A stretch of 46,073 nt of DNA from JAGWRA01 sp035534615 (GTDB taxonomy: Bacteria > Acidobacteriota > Vicinamibacteria > Vicinamibacterales > CAVVIG01), in assembly GCA_035534615.1 (NCBI GenBank), contig DATLRO010000036.1:1-46073 (forward strand), written 5' to 3'. A model generated the notes under the pieces. The model did no database searches, was not told the DNA's origin, and worked only from the letters and a program-made list of their open reading frames with translations. A program made the translations under genes and the position numbers. This document shows, piece by piece, positions 31,610 to 40,518 of the stretch. Within the stretch, counting starts at the first letter, position 1. Every line of letters begins with the position of its first letter.

Positions 31610-33171
31610 CAGATCAGGCCCCCCCGGAACATCCGTACATCAATCCGTGGATCATCGCGGTCGCGGTGATGTTCGCCACCTTCATGGAGGTGCTGGACAC
31701 CACGGTCGTCAACGTGTCCCTGCCGCACATCGCGGGCAGCCTGTCGGCCACGGTGGACGAGGCGACCTGGGCGCTGACGTCGTACCTCGTGGCGAACGCC
31801 ATCATCCTGCCGATCACCGGCTGGCTGGCGAACACGTTCGGCCGGAAGCGGCTGCTGATGGCGTCGGTGACCGGGTTCACGGCGGCGTCGTTCCTGTGCG
31901 GCCTGGCGCCGAATCTGCCGACGCTCATCCTGTTCCGCGTCATCCAGGGGGCCACCGGCGGCTGTCTGCAGCCGCTGTCCCAGGCGGTCCTGCTGGAGGC
32001 GTTTCCGCCGCACGAACGCGGCAAGGCCATGGCCTTCTGGGGCCTCGGCATCGTCGTGGCGCCGATTCTGGGGCCCGTGCTGGGCGGGTGGCTGACCGAC
32101 ACCTACAGCTGGCGGTGGGTGTTCTACATCAACATCCCGGTCGGCGTCGCGTCGATCATCATGACGCAGCTGTTCATCTTCGACCCGCCCTACATCAGGC
32201 GCAAGGCGGGCGGGATCGACTACTGGGGCATCGGCATGCTGGCGGTCGGCATCGGCTCGCTCCAGATCGTGCTGGACAAGGGGCAGGAGGTCGACTGGTT
32301 CTCGTCGAACCTGATTCTCGGGCTCGCGATCCTGGCGGCCGTGCTGCTGACGCTCTTCATCATCTGGGAGCTGGTGGCGGAGCATCCGGTCGTCGACCTC
32401 CGGGTGTTCAAGGAGCGGACGTACGCGAGCGGCGTCTTCCTGATGACGACGCTCGGCTTCGTGCTGTACGGGAGCCTCGTGCTGCTGCCGCTCATGCTGC
32501 AGACGCTGATGGGCTACTCGGCGCTCGAAGCGGGCATCGCGATGGCGCCGCGGGGCCTGGGCTCGTTCATCTTCATGCCGATCGTCGGGGTGCTGCTCGG
32601 GCGCCACGACGCGCGGAAGATGCTCGCCATCGGCGTGGCCGTCAGCGCCTGGACGCTGATCTGGCTCTCGTTCATCAACCTCAACGCCGGCTACTGGGAC
32701 ATCTTCTGGCCGCAGTTCGTCCAGGGGATGGGCATGGCGTTCGTCTTCGTGCCGCTGACGACCATCACGATGGATCCGGTGCCGAAGGAGCGGATGGGCA
32801 ACGCCACCAGCCTGTTCAACGTCATGCGGAACATCGGCGGCAGCGTCGGCATCGCCACCGCCACGACGCTGCTGGCGCGGGAGCAGCAGGTGCACACGAG
32901 CATCATGGGCGCCCACATCAACCCGTACAGCGAGCCGGCCCGGCTGATGCTCCAGCAGATGCGGGCGGCGTTCGTGGCGGCCGGTTCCGACCCGACAACC
33001 GCGCTGCAGCGGACCTACGCGGCGCTGTTCGGCATGGTGCAGCAGCAGGCGGCGATGATGTCCTTCGTCGAGATCTTCTTCTGGTTCGGCGTGCTGTTCT
33101 TCGCGGTCCTGCCGCTCGTGCTCCTCATGCGCCGGCCTGCCGCGAAGCCGGGCAGCATGGCCGCCCACTGA
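31606..33171 (+). CDS. DHA2-family MFS efflux transporter (EmrB/QacA type)
   Basis: This 521-residue protein has 14 predicted transmembrane helices. DHA2 signatures are MFATFMEVLDTTVVNVSLPHIAG (motif D1), WLANTFGRKRLLM (motif A), LFRVIQGATGGCLQPLSQAVLLE and GPVLGGWLTD (motif C). It should export lipophilic or cationic drugs, bile-like compounds or metabolites by proton antiport. Its start overlaps the tetR stop, so it is translationally coupled. No EmrA/HlyD-type adaptor or TolC-like gene lies beside it, so it may work alone in the inner membrane or use partners elsewhere. Confidence 0.93.
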   Translation: MTDQAPPEHPYINPWIIAVAVMFATFMEVLDTTVVNVSLPHIAGSLSATVDEATWALTSYLVANAIILPITGWLANTFGRKRLLMASVTGFTAASFLCGLAPNLPTLILFRVIQGATGGCLQPLSQAVLLEAFPPHERGKAMAFWGLGIVVAPILGPVLGGWLTDTYSWRWVFYINIPVGVASIIMTQLFIFDPPYIRRKAGGIDYWGIGMLAVGIGSLQIVLDKGQEVDWFSSNLILGLAILAAVLLTLFIIWELVAEHPVVDLRVFKERTYASGVFLMTTLGFVLYGSLVLLPLMLQTLMGYSALEAGIAMAPRGLGSFIFMPIVGVLLGRHDARKMLAIGVAVSAWTLIWLSFINLNAGYWDIFWPQFVQGMGMAFVFVPLTTITMDPVPKERMGNATSLFNVMRNIGGSVGIATATTLLAREQQVHTSIMGAHINPYSEPARLMLQQMRAAFVAAGSDPTTALQRTYAALFGMVQQQAAMMSFVEIFFWFGVLFFAVLPLVLLMRRPAAKPGSMAAH

Positions 33172-33235
33172 ACGGCGGCCTCCCACCCCCGAGGTCCGGA
33201 TGGACCCGCCCGCCCGGCCGCGGTATCGTGGGGCC

Positions 33236-33240
33236 GGAGG
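33236..33240 (+). promoter_or_regulatory. Ribosome binding site GGAGG deciding a GTG start
   Basis: GGAGG ends 5 nt before GTG 33246. An in-frame GTG at 33240 overlaps this site and cannot be served by it. Confidence 0.6.
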
Positions 33241-33245
33241 TGCGC

Positions 33246-34682
33246 GTGACCGACCCCGCCGATCTCGACCTGACGCCCGCGGACATGCGCGCGATGGGCG
33301 AGGCCGTTCTCGCCCGCGTCATCGCCCACGTCGCCGCGGCCGGCGCGCAGCCGAGCTGCGGCCGGGTCGACGCCCTGGACGACTACCGCGCGATGCGCGG
33401 GCCGGTGCCCGAAGAGGGGACCGCGCTCGAGGCGCTGCTGGCGCCGCTGTTCGATCGCTGGATCCCGCAGTCGTTCACGACCATCGGGCCCGGCTATCTG
33501 GCCTTCATCCCGGGCGGCGGCCTGTTCCCGGCCGCCCTCGCCGATTTCATCGCCGACACGACCAACCGGTTCACCGGCATCTGGCAGGCGGCGCCGGCGC
33601 TCGTGCAGCTCGAGGCGAACGTCCTCGACTGGTTCCGGACGTGGATGCAGTTTCCCTCGTCCGCCCGCGGGCTGCTGACGACCGGCGGCTCGATGGCGAA
33701 CTTCAACGCCATCGTCGCCGCGCGCGAGCGTCACCTCGGCGCCGAGATCCGGCGCGGCACGCTCTATACGTCGACCCAGGTGCACCATTCGGTGTTGAAG
33801 TCGGCCAAGCTGGCCGGCATCATGCCGGACCGCGTCAGGGCGATTCCGGTCGACGATCGGTTCCGGATGCGCGTCGACGCGCTCGGCGCGTCGATCGAGC
33901 ACGACCGGGCGGCCGGCCTCGAGCCGTTCCTGGTCGTGTCGACCGCCGGCACGACGAACACCGGCGCCGTCGATCCGCTGGACGAGGTGGCGGACCTGTG
34001 CGCCGCCGGACGCCTCTGGCACCACGTGGACGGCGCGTACGGCGCGTTCTTCCACGCGTGCGAGGCGCTCCGGCCGCTGCTCGCCGGCCTGCCGCGCGCC
34101 GACTCGATCACGCTCGATCCCCACAAGGGGCTGTTCCTGCCGTACGGCACCGGCGCGCTGCTCGTGCGCGACGGCGCGGCGCTGCGCGCCGCCCACGCCG
34201 CCACGGCGCCGTACCTGCCGCCGATGCCAGACGCGACAGAGTTCTACGACCCGAGCCAGCACGGCCCCGAGCTGTCGCGCGGCTTTCCCGGTCTGCGGGT
34301 CTGGCTCTGCCTCGAGCTGTACGGCGCCGCCCGCGTCAAGGCGGCGATCGCCGAGAAGCGCGCACTCGCGGTTGACGCCGCCGAAGCGGTCGCGCAGATT
34401 CCGGGCATCGTCCTCGACGCGCCGCCGCAGCTGTCGCTCTTCGCGTTTCACCTCAGCTGGCCCGGCGCCACGATCGCCGGCGAGAACGCCGCCACCCGCC
34501 TGCTGCTGTCGCGCGTCACGGCGCGCGGCCAGGTCATGCTGACCGGCTGTACGGTCGGCGACCGCGTGCTCGGCCGCGTCTGCGTCCTCAGCTTCCGCAC
34601 CCGCCGCCCTCACATCCAGGTCTGCGTCGAGCAGCTGGCGGAAGAGGCGGCCGCCATCCTCCGCCATCCGCCCTCCCACTGA
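33246..34682 (+). CDS. PLP-dependent decarboxylase, aromatic amino-acid decarboxylase family
   Basis: The product has 478 residues, the usual size of group II decarboxylases. The N-terminal domain (PADMRAMGEAVLARVIAHVA) is followed by PGYLAFIPGGGLFPAALADFIADTTNRFTG, LLTTGGSMANFNAIVAARE, YTSTQVHHSVLKSAKLAG, STAGTTNTGAVDPLDEVADLC, HVDGAYGAFF and the lysine K294 in LDPHKGLFLPYG. Such enzymes decarboxylate tyrosine, tryptophan, DOPA, glutamate or related amino acids to amines. The specificity is not readable. It follows the efflux pump by 75 bp; an amine product might be exported by it or oxidised by the FAD enzyme upstream, but this is inference. Confidence 0.9.
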   Translation: MTDPADLDLTPADMRAMGEAVLARVIAHVAAAGAQPSCGRVDALDDYRAMRGPVPEEGTALEALLAPLFDRWIPQSFTTIGPGYLAFIPGGGLFPAALADFIADTTNRFTGIWQAAPALVQLEANVLDWFRTWMQFPSSARGLLTTGGSMANFNAIVAARERHLGAEIRRGTLYTSTQVHHSVLKSAKLAGIMPDRVRAIPVDDRFRMRVDALGASIEHDRAAGLEPFLVVSTAGTTNTGAVDPLDEVADLCAAGRLWHHVDGAYGAFFHACEALRPLLAGLPRADSITLDPHKGLFLPYGTGALLVRDGAALRAAHAATAPYLPPMPDATEFYDPSQHGPELSRGFPGLRVWLCLELYGAARVKAAIAEKRALAVDAAEAVAQIPGIVLDAPPQLSLFAFHLSWPGATIAGENAATRLLLSRVTARGQVMLTGCTVGDRVLGRVCVLSFRTRRPHIQVCVEQLAEEAAAILRHPPSH

Positions 34683-34908
34683 GGGGAAATTTTCCCGCCG
34701 CCGGCCGGCCGCGGCCAGGTTGTCACGTCCGACCGGCCCGCCGGTCTAATTCCAGCAGGCTCCTCGGGAATGCTTCGTGCTTCGTCCGAGCATGTAACCG
34801 GCCGGAAGCCGTCCGGATTCACCGGATGAGGACATTCCGGCCTGCCAGATCCCTGTTGCCCGTGACCGGCGGTAAAGACCGGCGGAGCCGGCAGCGTTAT
34901 CTACTGAT
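34683..34908. other. Intergenic region decarboxylase to TonB receptor
   Basis: These 226 bp begin with the odd palindrome GGGAAA-T-TTTCCC (34684-34696), an AT-rich spot two bases after the stop codon. A poor promoter-like pair TTGTCA (34720-34725) and TCTAAT (34745-34750, 19-bp spacer) follows. No gene or RNA is recognised. Confidence 0.45.
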
Positions 34909-37362
34909 GTGACCGCGCGGACTCTCCGGCTGCTGCTGCTGTTCTCGGCGTGTGTCGGCGTGACGCTGTCCGCCGCCGGCGGGACCGGCGTGCGCGGGCG
35001 GATCGTCGATGCCAGCGGCCTGCCCCTGCCTGGCGTCACGGTCCAGCTCACCCCGCGACCGGCCGGAGCGCCGATCGTCGGCGTCACCGACGGCAACGGC
35101 ACCTACGCCCTCGAGGCGCCGGCCGGCCGCTACGACCTCCACGTCGAACTGTCCGGCTTCGAGCCGGTGACACGGCCGGACCTCACGGTCGGCTCCCCGC
35201 CGCTGGTCGTCGATCTGACGCTGCCGCTGGCGACGCTGAAGGCGCAGGTGACGGTGGTGGCGCAGCCGCACGCCATGATCGGCCAGGCGGGGGTCGATCA
35301 GCCGGAGATCATCACCAGGAAGCTGTTCGACAGCGCGCTGCTGTGGAACAACGAGTACAGCGACGCGCTGCCGCTGCTGCCCAACGTGGTGCGCGCCCCG
35401 GACGGCCAGATCAGCGTGGCCGGCGCCCGCACGGAGCAGGGGGCGCTGCAGATGAACGGCTTCAACGAGTCGGACCCGGTGACCGGCGAGCCGGCGGCGA
35501 TGGTGCCGCTCGATGCGGTCGGGTCGATGCAGGTGTACTCCGGCTTCTATCCAGCCGATCTGGGGCAGGCCGCCGGCGGCGTGACGACCATCGACACCCG
35601 TCCGGGCAGCGACACGTTCCAGTTGTCGACGATGGGGTTCATGCCGCGCATGCGGTTCGGCCGCGGCCTGTTCGACGGCGTCGATTCCTGGGAGCCGAGC
35701 GTCGGCGTCCGCGGGCCGATCGTGAAGGGCCGCGCGTGGTTCGCCGAGGCGCTCGACTACCAGTACAACCACAATCAATTCGAGACGGCGGCCGGCACGC
35801 AGCAGAATCTGTTCACCTCCCTGAGTTCGCTCTCGCAGGTCGACGTCCGGCTCTCGGCGAACCAGCACCTCGGCCTGGCGATCCTCGCCGATCCACAGAC
35901 GACCGACGCCGCCGGCATCACTGAGTTCACGCCGGCGGCGACCGCGCCGGCGCTGCGCCAGGGGGGCTGGAGCGCGACCGGCATCGATCGGCTGATCTTC
36001 GGGGCGGCGACCACGGTCGAGTCACGGTTCGCCGTCAGCCGCACCGACGATTCGACGATGCCGAACGGCAGTGCTCCGTACGTCGTGGGGCACGACGTGA
36101 CGAGCGGGAGCTATTTCGACACGCAGAACGAGTCCGCGTACCGGGTGGAAGCGGGATCGACCATCAGCCGCGTGGTCTCGAACCGCCTGGGGCAGCAGCT
36201 GCTCAGGGCGGGCGCCACGGCCGGCTACGTCACCGCCGCCGGCACGGACGCCGGCGCCCCGGTCACCTTCCTGCGCAGCGACGGGTCGATCAGCCAGACC
36301 GTGAACTTCCCGGGAACCGCGACGCTGGCCGCCTCGGCCGACGAGACGAGCGCGTTCCTGGAGGATGCCTGGTCGCCCGCCCGATCGCTGACGCTCAATC
36401 TCGGGGTCCGTTACGATCGGTCCAGCGCGGCCGCCGCCGGCGTGCTGGCGCCCCGGGTGGGCTGGACGATCAAGTTGCCCGACGGCCGGTCGACGCTGAG
36501 CGGCGGCGCCGGCGTCTTCGCCGACAAGGTCGTCCTGCAGGCCCTCACGTTCGGCCAGCTGCCGCCCCGGGTGGTGCAGCTCTTCACGGCCGCCGGCGTG
36601 CCGGACGGCCCGGCGCGGGTCTTCCAGAACGTCTTCGACGGGCGGCTGCAGATGCCACGGGCCACGGGCTGGAGCCTGCAGTTCGACCGGACGTTCAGCC
36701 GCGGGTGGATCACCCGGGTCAAGTACCAGGACCGGCGGGGAACCGACGAGCCGGTGATCACGCCGGAAACCCTCTCGGCGACGACCGGCCTGCTGGCGCT
36801 CAGCAGCACCGGCCAATCCCACGCGTGGAGCGTCGAGACGACGGTCGGTTATCGCGCGGCGCGGAGCGGCGACGAGGTGTACGTGTCGTACGTGCGCTCC
36901 TCGTCCACCGGAAGCCTGAACGACCTCAATTCGATCGACGGCCTGTTCAAGACGGTACTGGTCCAGCCGGACGCGATCGGACCGCTGGCGGTCGACGTGC
37001 CGAACCGGCTGCTGACCTGGGGCGTGCTGCAGCTGCCGCTGCAGTTGAGCGTGGCCCCCTTCGTCGAGGTCCGGAGCGGATTTCCGTACACCGCCATCGA
37101 CGACAGCTGGAACGTCGTCGGCGCGAGGAACGGGATGCGGTACGCCCCGTTTGCGTCGCTCAATCTTGCCGTGTACCGGATCGTGCACCTGTCCAGACGC
37201 CTGCCGGCGGCGCGGCTGGGTCTGCAGGTGTTCAACATTCTCTCGGCCAACAACGCCCGGGACATTCAGACCGATGTCATGAGCCCCGCCTTCGGGACCA
37301 CCTACAATCCGGCCCCCCGCGAGGTCGACGGGTACTTCGAGCTGCTGTGGGGAACCCGCTGA
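34909..37362 (+). CDS. TonB-dependent receptor-like outer-membrane protein with carboxypeptidase-regulatory domain
   Basis: The product has 817 residues. A signal peptide (RTLRLLLLFSACVGVTLSAAG) is followed by a carboxypeptidase regulatory-like beta domain at about 25-105 (VRGRIVDASGLPLPGVTVQL and NGTYALEAPAGRYDLHVELSGFEP). A plug-like region comes next (LPLLPNVVRAPDGQISVAGARTEQGALQMNGF through MQVYSGFYPADLGQAAGGVTTIDT) and then a long beta-barrel ending in GYFELLWGTR. This is the Oar-like layout common in Acidobacteriota. It should span the outer membrane and import or bind large ligands; no SusD partner is present. The start GTG 34909 puts the signal peptide first. No TonB box was sought beyond the N-terminal region. 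Confidence 0.85.
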   Translation: MTARTLRLLLLFSACVGVTLSAAGGTGVRGRIVDASGLPLPGVTVQLTPRPAGAPIVGVTDGNGTYALEAPAGRYDLHVELSGFEPVTRPDLTVGSPPLVVDLTLPLATLKAQVTVVAQPHAMIGQAGVDQPEIITRKLFDSALLWNNEYSDALPLLPNVVRAPDGQISVAGARTEQGALQMNGFNESDPVTGEPAAMVPLDAVGSMQVYSGFYPADLGQAAGGVTTIDTRPGSDTFQLSTMGFMPRMRFGRGLFDGVDSWEPSVGVRGPIVKGRAWFAEALDYQYNHNQFETAAGTQQNLFTSLSSLSQVDVRLSANQHLGLAILADPQTTDAAGITEFTPAATAPALRQGGWSATGIDRLIFGAATTVESRFAVSRTDDSTMPNGSAPYVVGHDVTSGSYFDTQNESAYRVEAGSTISRVVSNRLGQQLLRAGATAGYVTAAGTDAGAPVTFLRSDGSISQTVNFPGTATLAASADETSAFLEDAWSPARSLTLNLGVRYDRSSAAAAGVLAPRVGWTIKLPDGRSTLSGGAGVFADKVVLQALTFGQLPPRVVQLFTAAGVPDGPARVFQNVFDGRLQMPRATGWSLQFDRTFSRGWITRVKYQDRRGTDEPVITPETLSATTGLLALSSTGQSHAWSVETTVGYRAARSGDEVYVSYVRSSSTGSLNDLNSIDGLFKTVLVQPDAIGPLAVDVPNRLLTWGVLQLPLQLSVAPFVEVRSGFPYTAIDDSWNVVGARNGMRYAPFASLNLAVYRIVHLSRRLPAARLGLQVFNILSANNARDIQTDVMSPAFGTTYNPAPREVDGYFELLWGTR

Positions 37363-37375
37363 GCTGAAGCGCGGC
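37361..37375. repeat. Half copy of REP-like element
   Basis: GAGCTGAAGCGCGGC is identical to 3688-3702 and begins inside the stop codon of the TonB receptor gene. The right arm seen at 3722 is missing here. Confidence 0.5.
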
Positions 37376-37408
37376 CGCCCGATCCGGGGCCTGGAGGCCG
37401 GAGGGCGG
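37375..37408 (+). terminator. Nested hairpin after TonB receptor gene
   Basis: CCGCCC pairs with GGGCGG, enclosing a second stem CCGGGGCCT/AGGCCGG with one bulge. There is no T-run, so termination is only likely. Confidence 0.4.
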
Positions 37409-37414
37409 TCGGGA

Positions 37415-37420
37415 TAGGCT
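37415..37420 (+). promoter_or_regulatory. Candidate -10 box TAGGCT
   Basis: TAGGCT lies 22 nt before ATG 37443, and GGGGAGGGGGG follows as a purine-rich ribosome site. The -35 region overlaps the hairpin at 37375-37408. Confidence 0.35.
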
Positions 37421-37442
37421 AGGGGAGGGGGGCAGAGTCACG

Positions 37443-38378
37443 ATGACCGTCACACGCCGACAGTTTCTGACCGTCTCGTCCGCGCTGCTGGCGAGCGGCG
37501 CGCTGAGCCCGCTGCGTCTGGGCGCGCAGGCCGCGCCGGCGGCGCCCGTGACGAAGTTCCAGGACCTGCGCCGGAGCGCCGGGATCTTCACCGGCCGGGG
37601 CGGGACGATCGGCTGGCTGATCACCCCGGACAATACCGTGGTCGTGGACAGCCAGTATCCCGACACGGCGAAGATCTGCCTGGACGGCCTGAAGAGCCGG
37701 GCCTCGCACCCGATCGACTTCCTGCTCAATACGCATCACCACGTCGACCATACGGCCGGCAACGGCGTCTTCAGACCGGCGGTCGGCCGGATCGTGGCGC
37801 AGCGCGGCGAGCCGGCGCTGCAGCGGGCCGCGGCGGCGCAGGCGCACACGCTGCCCGAGCAGGTCTACCCCGATATGACGTTCAGCACCAACTGGAAGAT
37901 GGTGCTGGCGACCGAAACGGTGTCGGCGACGTATCACGGGCCCGCGCACACCGGCGCGGACATCGTCGTGCGGTTCGAGGACGCGGGCGTGGTGCACATG
38001 GGCGACCTGGTGTGGAACCACCTGCATCCGTTCATCGATCGGCCGGCGGGCGCGTCGGTGGTCAACTGGGTGAAGGTGCTGGAGGCGGTGTTGAACGAGG
38101 ATCCGGCCGACACCGTGTACATCTTCGGGCACGGCAAGGCGAGCGCGGGGGTGACCGGCCATGCGGCCGACCTGCGGCACTTCCGGGACTACTTCACGGC
38201 GGTGATCGAGTACGTGCAGCGGGGCATCCGGGCCGGGGAGTCGAAGGCGGAGATCGCGAAGCTGCCGGCGCTGCGCGGCTTCGAGGACTACGAAGCGCCC
38301 GCCCCGCCCCGCGTCAGCCTGGCGTCGGTCCTCGAGGTCACCTACGAGGAGCTGACCGCGCCGGAGCGCCCGGCCTGA
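37443..38378 (+). CDS. Tat-exported MBL-fold metallo-hydrolase
   Basis: The product has 311 residues. The N-terminus TVTRRQFLTVSSALLASGALS is close to the twin-arginine motif, so export in folded form is expected. The zinc motif is H98-H-H100-V-D102-H103 in NTHHHVDHTAGN; further ligands lie in GPAHTGADIVVRF, HMGDLVWN and FGHGKA. The family includes hydrolases for lactones, thioesters and phosphodiesters and some quinoprotein-linked proteins; the substrate is unknown. The purine-rich ribosome site supports ATG 37443. Its stop codon directly abuts the stop codon of the convergent amidohydrolase gene at 38379. Confidence 0.87.
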   Translation: MTVTRRQFLTVSSALLASGALSPLRLGAQAAPAAPVTKFQDLRRSAGIFTGRGGTIGWLITPDNTVVVDSQYPDTAKICLDGLKSRASHPIDFLLNTHHHVDHTAGNGVFRPAVGRIVAQRGEPALQRAAAAQAHTLPEQVYPDMTFSTNWKMVLATETVSATYHGPAHTGADIVVRFEDAGVVHMGDLVWNHLHPFIDRPAGASVVNWVKVLEAVLNEDPADTVYIFGHGKASAGVTGHAADLRHFRDYFTAVIEYVQRGIRAGESKAEIAKLPALRGFEDYEAPAPPRVSLASVLEVTYEELTAPERPA

Positions 38379-39278
38379 TCAGCGGCCGGCGGGGAACAGC
38401 CGGTCGAAATTGCCGCGGAAGATCTGCATCGCCGAGGCCGCGTCGAGGCCGAGCTCGTCCAGGATCGCCCGCTGCGCTTCGTAGATCGCATGCTGCCAGC
38501 CGCGCGGGAAGGACGAGGAGTCGCTGCCGAACACCAGGCGGCCCGGGCCCGCCACCTCCAGCATCCGGCGCAGGACCTCGCGCAGCGTCAGCCCCGGCGC
38601 GTACCGGATCCAGCTGTTCGAGCTCGACGTGTCGAACAGGACGTTCGGGCAGAGATCGGCGATCATCAGTGCTTCGCGGAACAGCCCGGCGCCGAAGTGC
38701 GGGACGAGAATCGGCAGCGCCGGCCAGGTGGCGGCGGCCAGCTGCAGATCGAGCGGGTTGCCGAAGCGGGTCTCGAACCGGGACGGCAGGCCGAGCTTCT
38801 TCCGCGCCCCCACCGACAACAGGCCGCAGTGCACGAAGATGATCGTGCCGGGCCGGCCGGCGGCCGCTTCGAACACCCGCAGCGCGCGATCCTCGTACAC
38901 CGCGTACCGGTGCATCGCCGGAAACAGACAGATGCCGCGAAGACCCGGCCGGGCGAGCGCGCGGCTCAGGCGGTCGGCGGCATCGGCGGCCGTCGGGTCG
39001 AACATGAAGAAGCCGACGATCCGATCCGGATGGCGCGCGGCCGCGGCGGCGATGGACTCCTCGTCGCCCGGGACGCTGGCCATCAGCGCGGCGCGCCGGA
39101 CCTGATGGCGGTCGAGTTCCTCCACCCAGCGATCGGCCAGCGCCTCGGGCGGGCCCGGAGGGTCCCAGCCGAGCCGCGCGGGCAGGTCGTGGGCGGGATC
39201 CGCCGGCGCGTCCGGCAGCCCCTTCGCGAGCGTTTCGAAGAACCGCGCCGAGAAGAAGTGGCAGTGGATGTCGTTCAT
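38379..39278 (-). CDS. Amidohydrolase-family protein (amidohydrolase 2 type)
   Basis: This 299-residue TIM-barrel protein begins with NDIHCHFFS, where H-x-H is the first metal ligand pair. FVHCGLL, VPHFGAG and the C-terminal VFGSDSSSFPRG with the catalytic aspartate follow. This order fits the amidohydrolase_2 group (ACMSD, resorcylate decarboxylase and related hydrolases or decarboxylases). Substrate unknown. ATG 39278 lies 4 nt after the DUF2752 stop codon, so the gene is the last of a tight unit Yip1-DUF2752-amidohydrolase. Confidence 0.85.
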   Translation of the reverse strand: MNDIHCHFFSARFFETLAKGLPDAPADPAHDLPARLGWDPPGPPEALADRWVEELDRHQVRRAALMASVPGDEESIAAAAARHPDRIVGFFMFDPTAADAADRLSRALARPGLRGICLFPAMHRYAVYEDRALRVFEAAAGRPGTIIFVHCGLLSVGARKKLGLPSRFETRFGNPLDLQLAAATWPALPILVPHFGAGLFREALMIADLCPNVLFDTSSSNSWIRYAPGLTLREVLRRMLEVAGPGRLVFGSDSSSFPRGWQHAIYEAQRAILDELGLDAASAMQIFRGNFDRLFPAGR

Positions 39279-39282
39279 GCGG

Positions 39283-39699
39283 TCAGCGACCGACGACGAT
39301 GAGGAACGTCCAGAGCGCGGCGGTGGCGAAGCCGGCCGACCACCGGAGCGCCAGGCGGTCGCGGGCCGTCAGCGCGATCCGCAGGCGGGGCAGCCCGAGC
39401 AGGCTCGTCACCAGCGCGTACGGCACGTAGAGCAGCGCGACCGCCGCGGCGACCGGCACGGCCGGATTCAGCCAGAGGCTGGCGCCGAGCCGGCCCTGCA
39501 GCAGCGCCGCGAACGCGCGCGTGACGCCGCAGGTCGGGCACGGCAGCCCGGTCGCCGCGTGGAACGGGCAGGCGATCGGCGGCAGCCCGAACCAGTGCAG
39601 CCAGGCGGCCGCGAAGGCGACCCACGCGAGGGTGACCCAGGCCCCGATCGTCTCGCGATCCGGCCGTCCCGGCTCCGGCCTCCGCCACTGCGTCGTCAC
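39283..39699 (-). CDS. DUF2752 membrane protein
   Basis: The product has 138 residues and about three transmembrane helices. The DUF2752 signature C-P-x3-A-T-G-L-x-C-P-x-C-G-x-T-R-A is complete (CPFHAATGLPCPTCGVTRAF), with four cysteines that may bind a metal or form disulfides. The start GTG 39699 overlaps the Yip1 stop codon as GTGA, which indicates translational coupling. Function unknown; the family is often found beside Yip1-type proteins. Confidence 0.88.
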   Translation of the reverse strand: MTTQWRRPEPGRPDRETIGAWVTLAWVAFAAAWLHWFGLPPIACPFHAATGLPCPTCGVTRAFAALLQGRLGASLWLNPAVPVAAAVALLYVPYALVTSLLGLPRLRIALTARDRLALRWSAGFATAALWTFLIVVGR

Positions 39700-40406
39700 A
39701 GCGCCTGACTCAGGCCCGGCAGCGCGCCGGTGTGGGTGCTGATGGCGGCCGCGAGCGCCATGAACGCGAGCAGCGTCAGGATGAGCATCGGCACCAGGAC
39801 GGCGATCGTCGCCTTGGCGGTCGACACCCCGTGCGTCTGCGTGAGGCCGATGATCGAGACGACGATCGAGTCGATGAAGCCGATGAGGCCGCCGCACACG
39901 GGAAAGATCTGCAGCAGGCTGGTGCTGCCGAAGGCATACGCCACGACCCGGAACGTCGTTTCGAACGGATATCGCGCGGCGCCGAGCATGCGCAGGACGA
40001 GGTGGTAGAGCGCGGCCCAGATCAGCAGGCTGAGGCCGAGCAGGAACGGCAGGAACAGCAGGAACATCAGCGCGAACACGCCGATCACGGGACGGTTCAT
40101 GGCGCCCTGGCCCGGCGTCAGCAGGGCGATCGCCAGCTGCATCAGCATGCCGATGGCGAAGCCGATCGTGCTGCCGATGACGCCGAAGGTGAGCGGCCCG
40201 CCGTAGCCCCCCTCGCGGCGCATGTTCCGGAACAGCGCGGTCGGGGAGAGCAGCACCTGCTTGACCGTCTCGATGAACCGCGGCCCGGTCGGCCCCGTCG
40301 CCTCCCAGGGCGGACCCGTGCGGGGCGCGGCCTCCATGACGATGCCGGCGGCCGGCTCAGGGTGATCGATCTCCGGCTCGTGCGTATCCTCGTCCTGATC
40401 TGACAT
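39696..40406 (-). CDS. Yip1-family membrane protein
   Basis: The product has 236 residues. About 60 residues of acidic and proline-rich sequence precede five hydrophobic helices. The segment FIETVKQVLLSPTALFRNMRREGGYGGPLTFGVIGS at the start of the membrane part and AARYPFETTFRVVAYAFGSTSLLQIFPVCGGLIGFIDSIVVSIIGLTQTHGVSTAKA are typical of the Yip1 domain. The role in bacteria is not known. ATG 40406 is chosen because upstream codons give only low-complexity sequence. It overlaps DUF2752 by four bases. Confidence 0.85.
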   Translation of the reverse strand: MSDQDEDTHEPEIDHPEPAAGIVMEAAPRTGPPWEATGPTGPRFIETVKQVLLSPTALFRNMRREGGYGGPLTFGVIGSTIGFAIGMLMQLAIALLTPGQGAMNRPVIGVFALMFLLFLPFLLGLSLLIWAALYHLVLRMLGAARYPFETTFRVVAYAFGSTSLLQIFPVCGGLIGFIDSIVVSIIGLTQTHGVSTAKATIAVLVPMLILTLLAFMALAAAISTHTGALPGLSQAL

Positions 40407-40472
40407 GAATCCCGGTCTCCGACGGCAGGCGCCGGCGGGCGACGCGCCCGCGGGGTACAACCCTGCATTTCT

Positions 40473-40478
40473 ATCATA
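40473..40478 (-). promoter_or_regulatory. Candidate -10 box TATGAT for Yip1 operon
   Basis: TATGAT on the minus strand lies about 67 nt before ATG 40406 in an AT-rich spot. The -35 region is weak. Confidence 0.35.
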
Positions 40479-40518
40479 GTCGGTCGAGACGAGCCATGGG
40501 ACGACGGGTGGTGCGGCG

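Noticed and set aside
31599..33245. Upstream extension of the decarboxylase frame through the efflux pump gene
   Set aside because: The extension is a shadow of the pump gene; GGAGG and GTG 33246 give the right family length.
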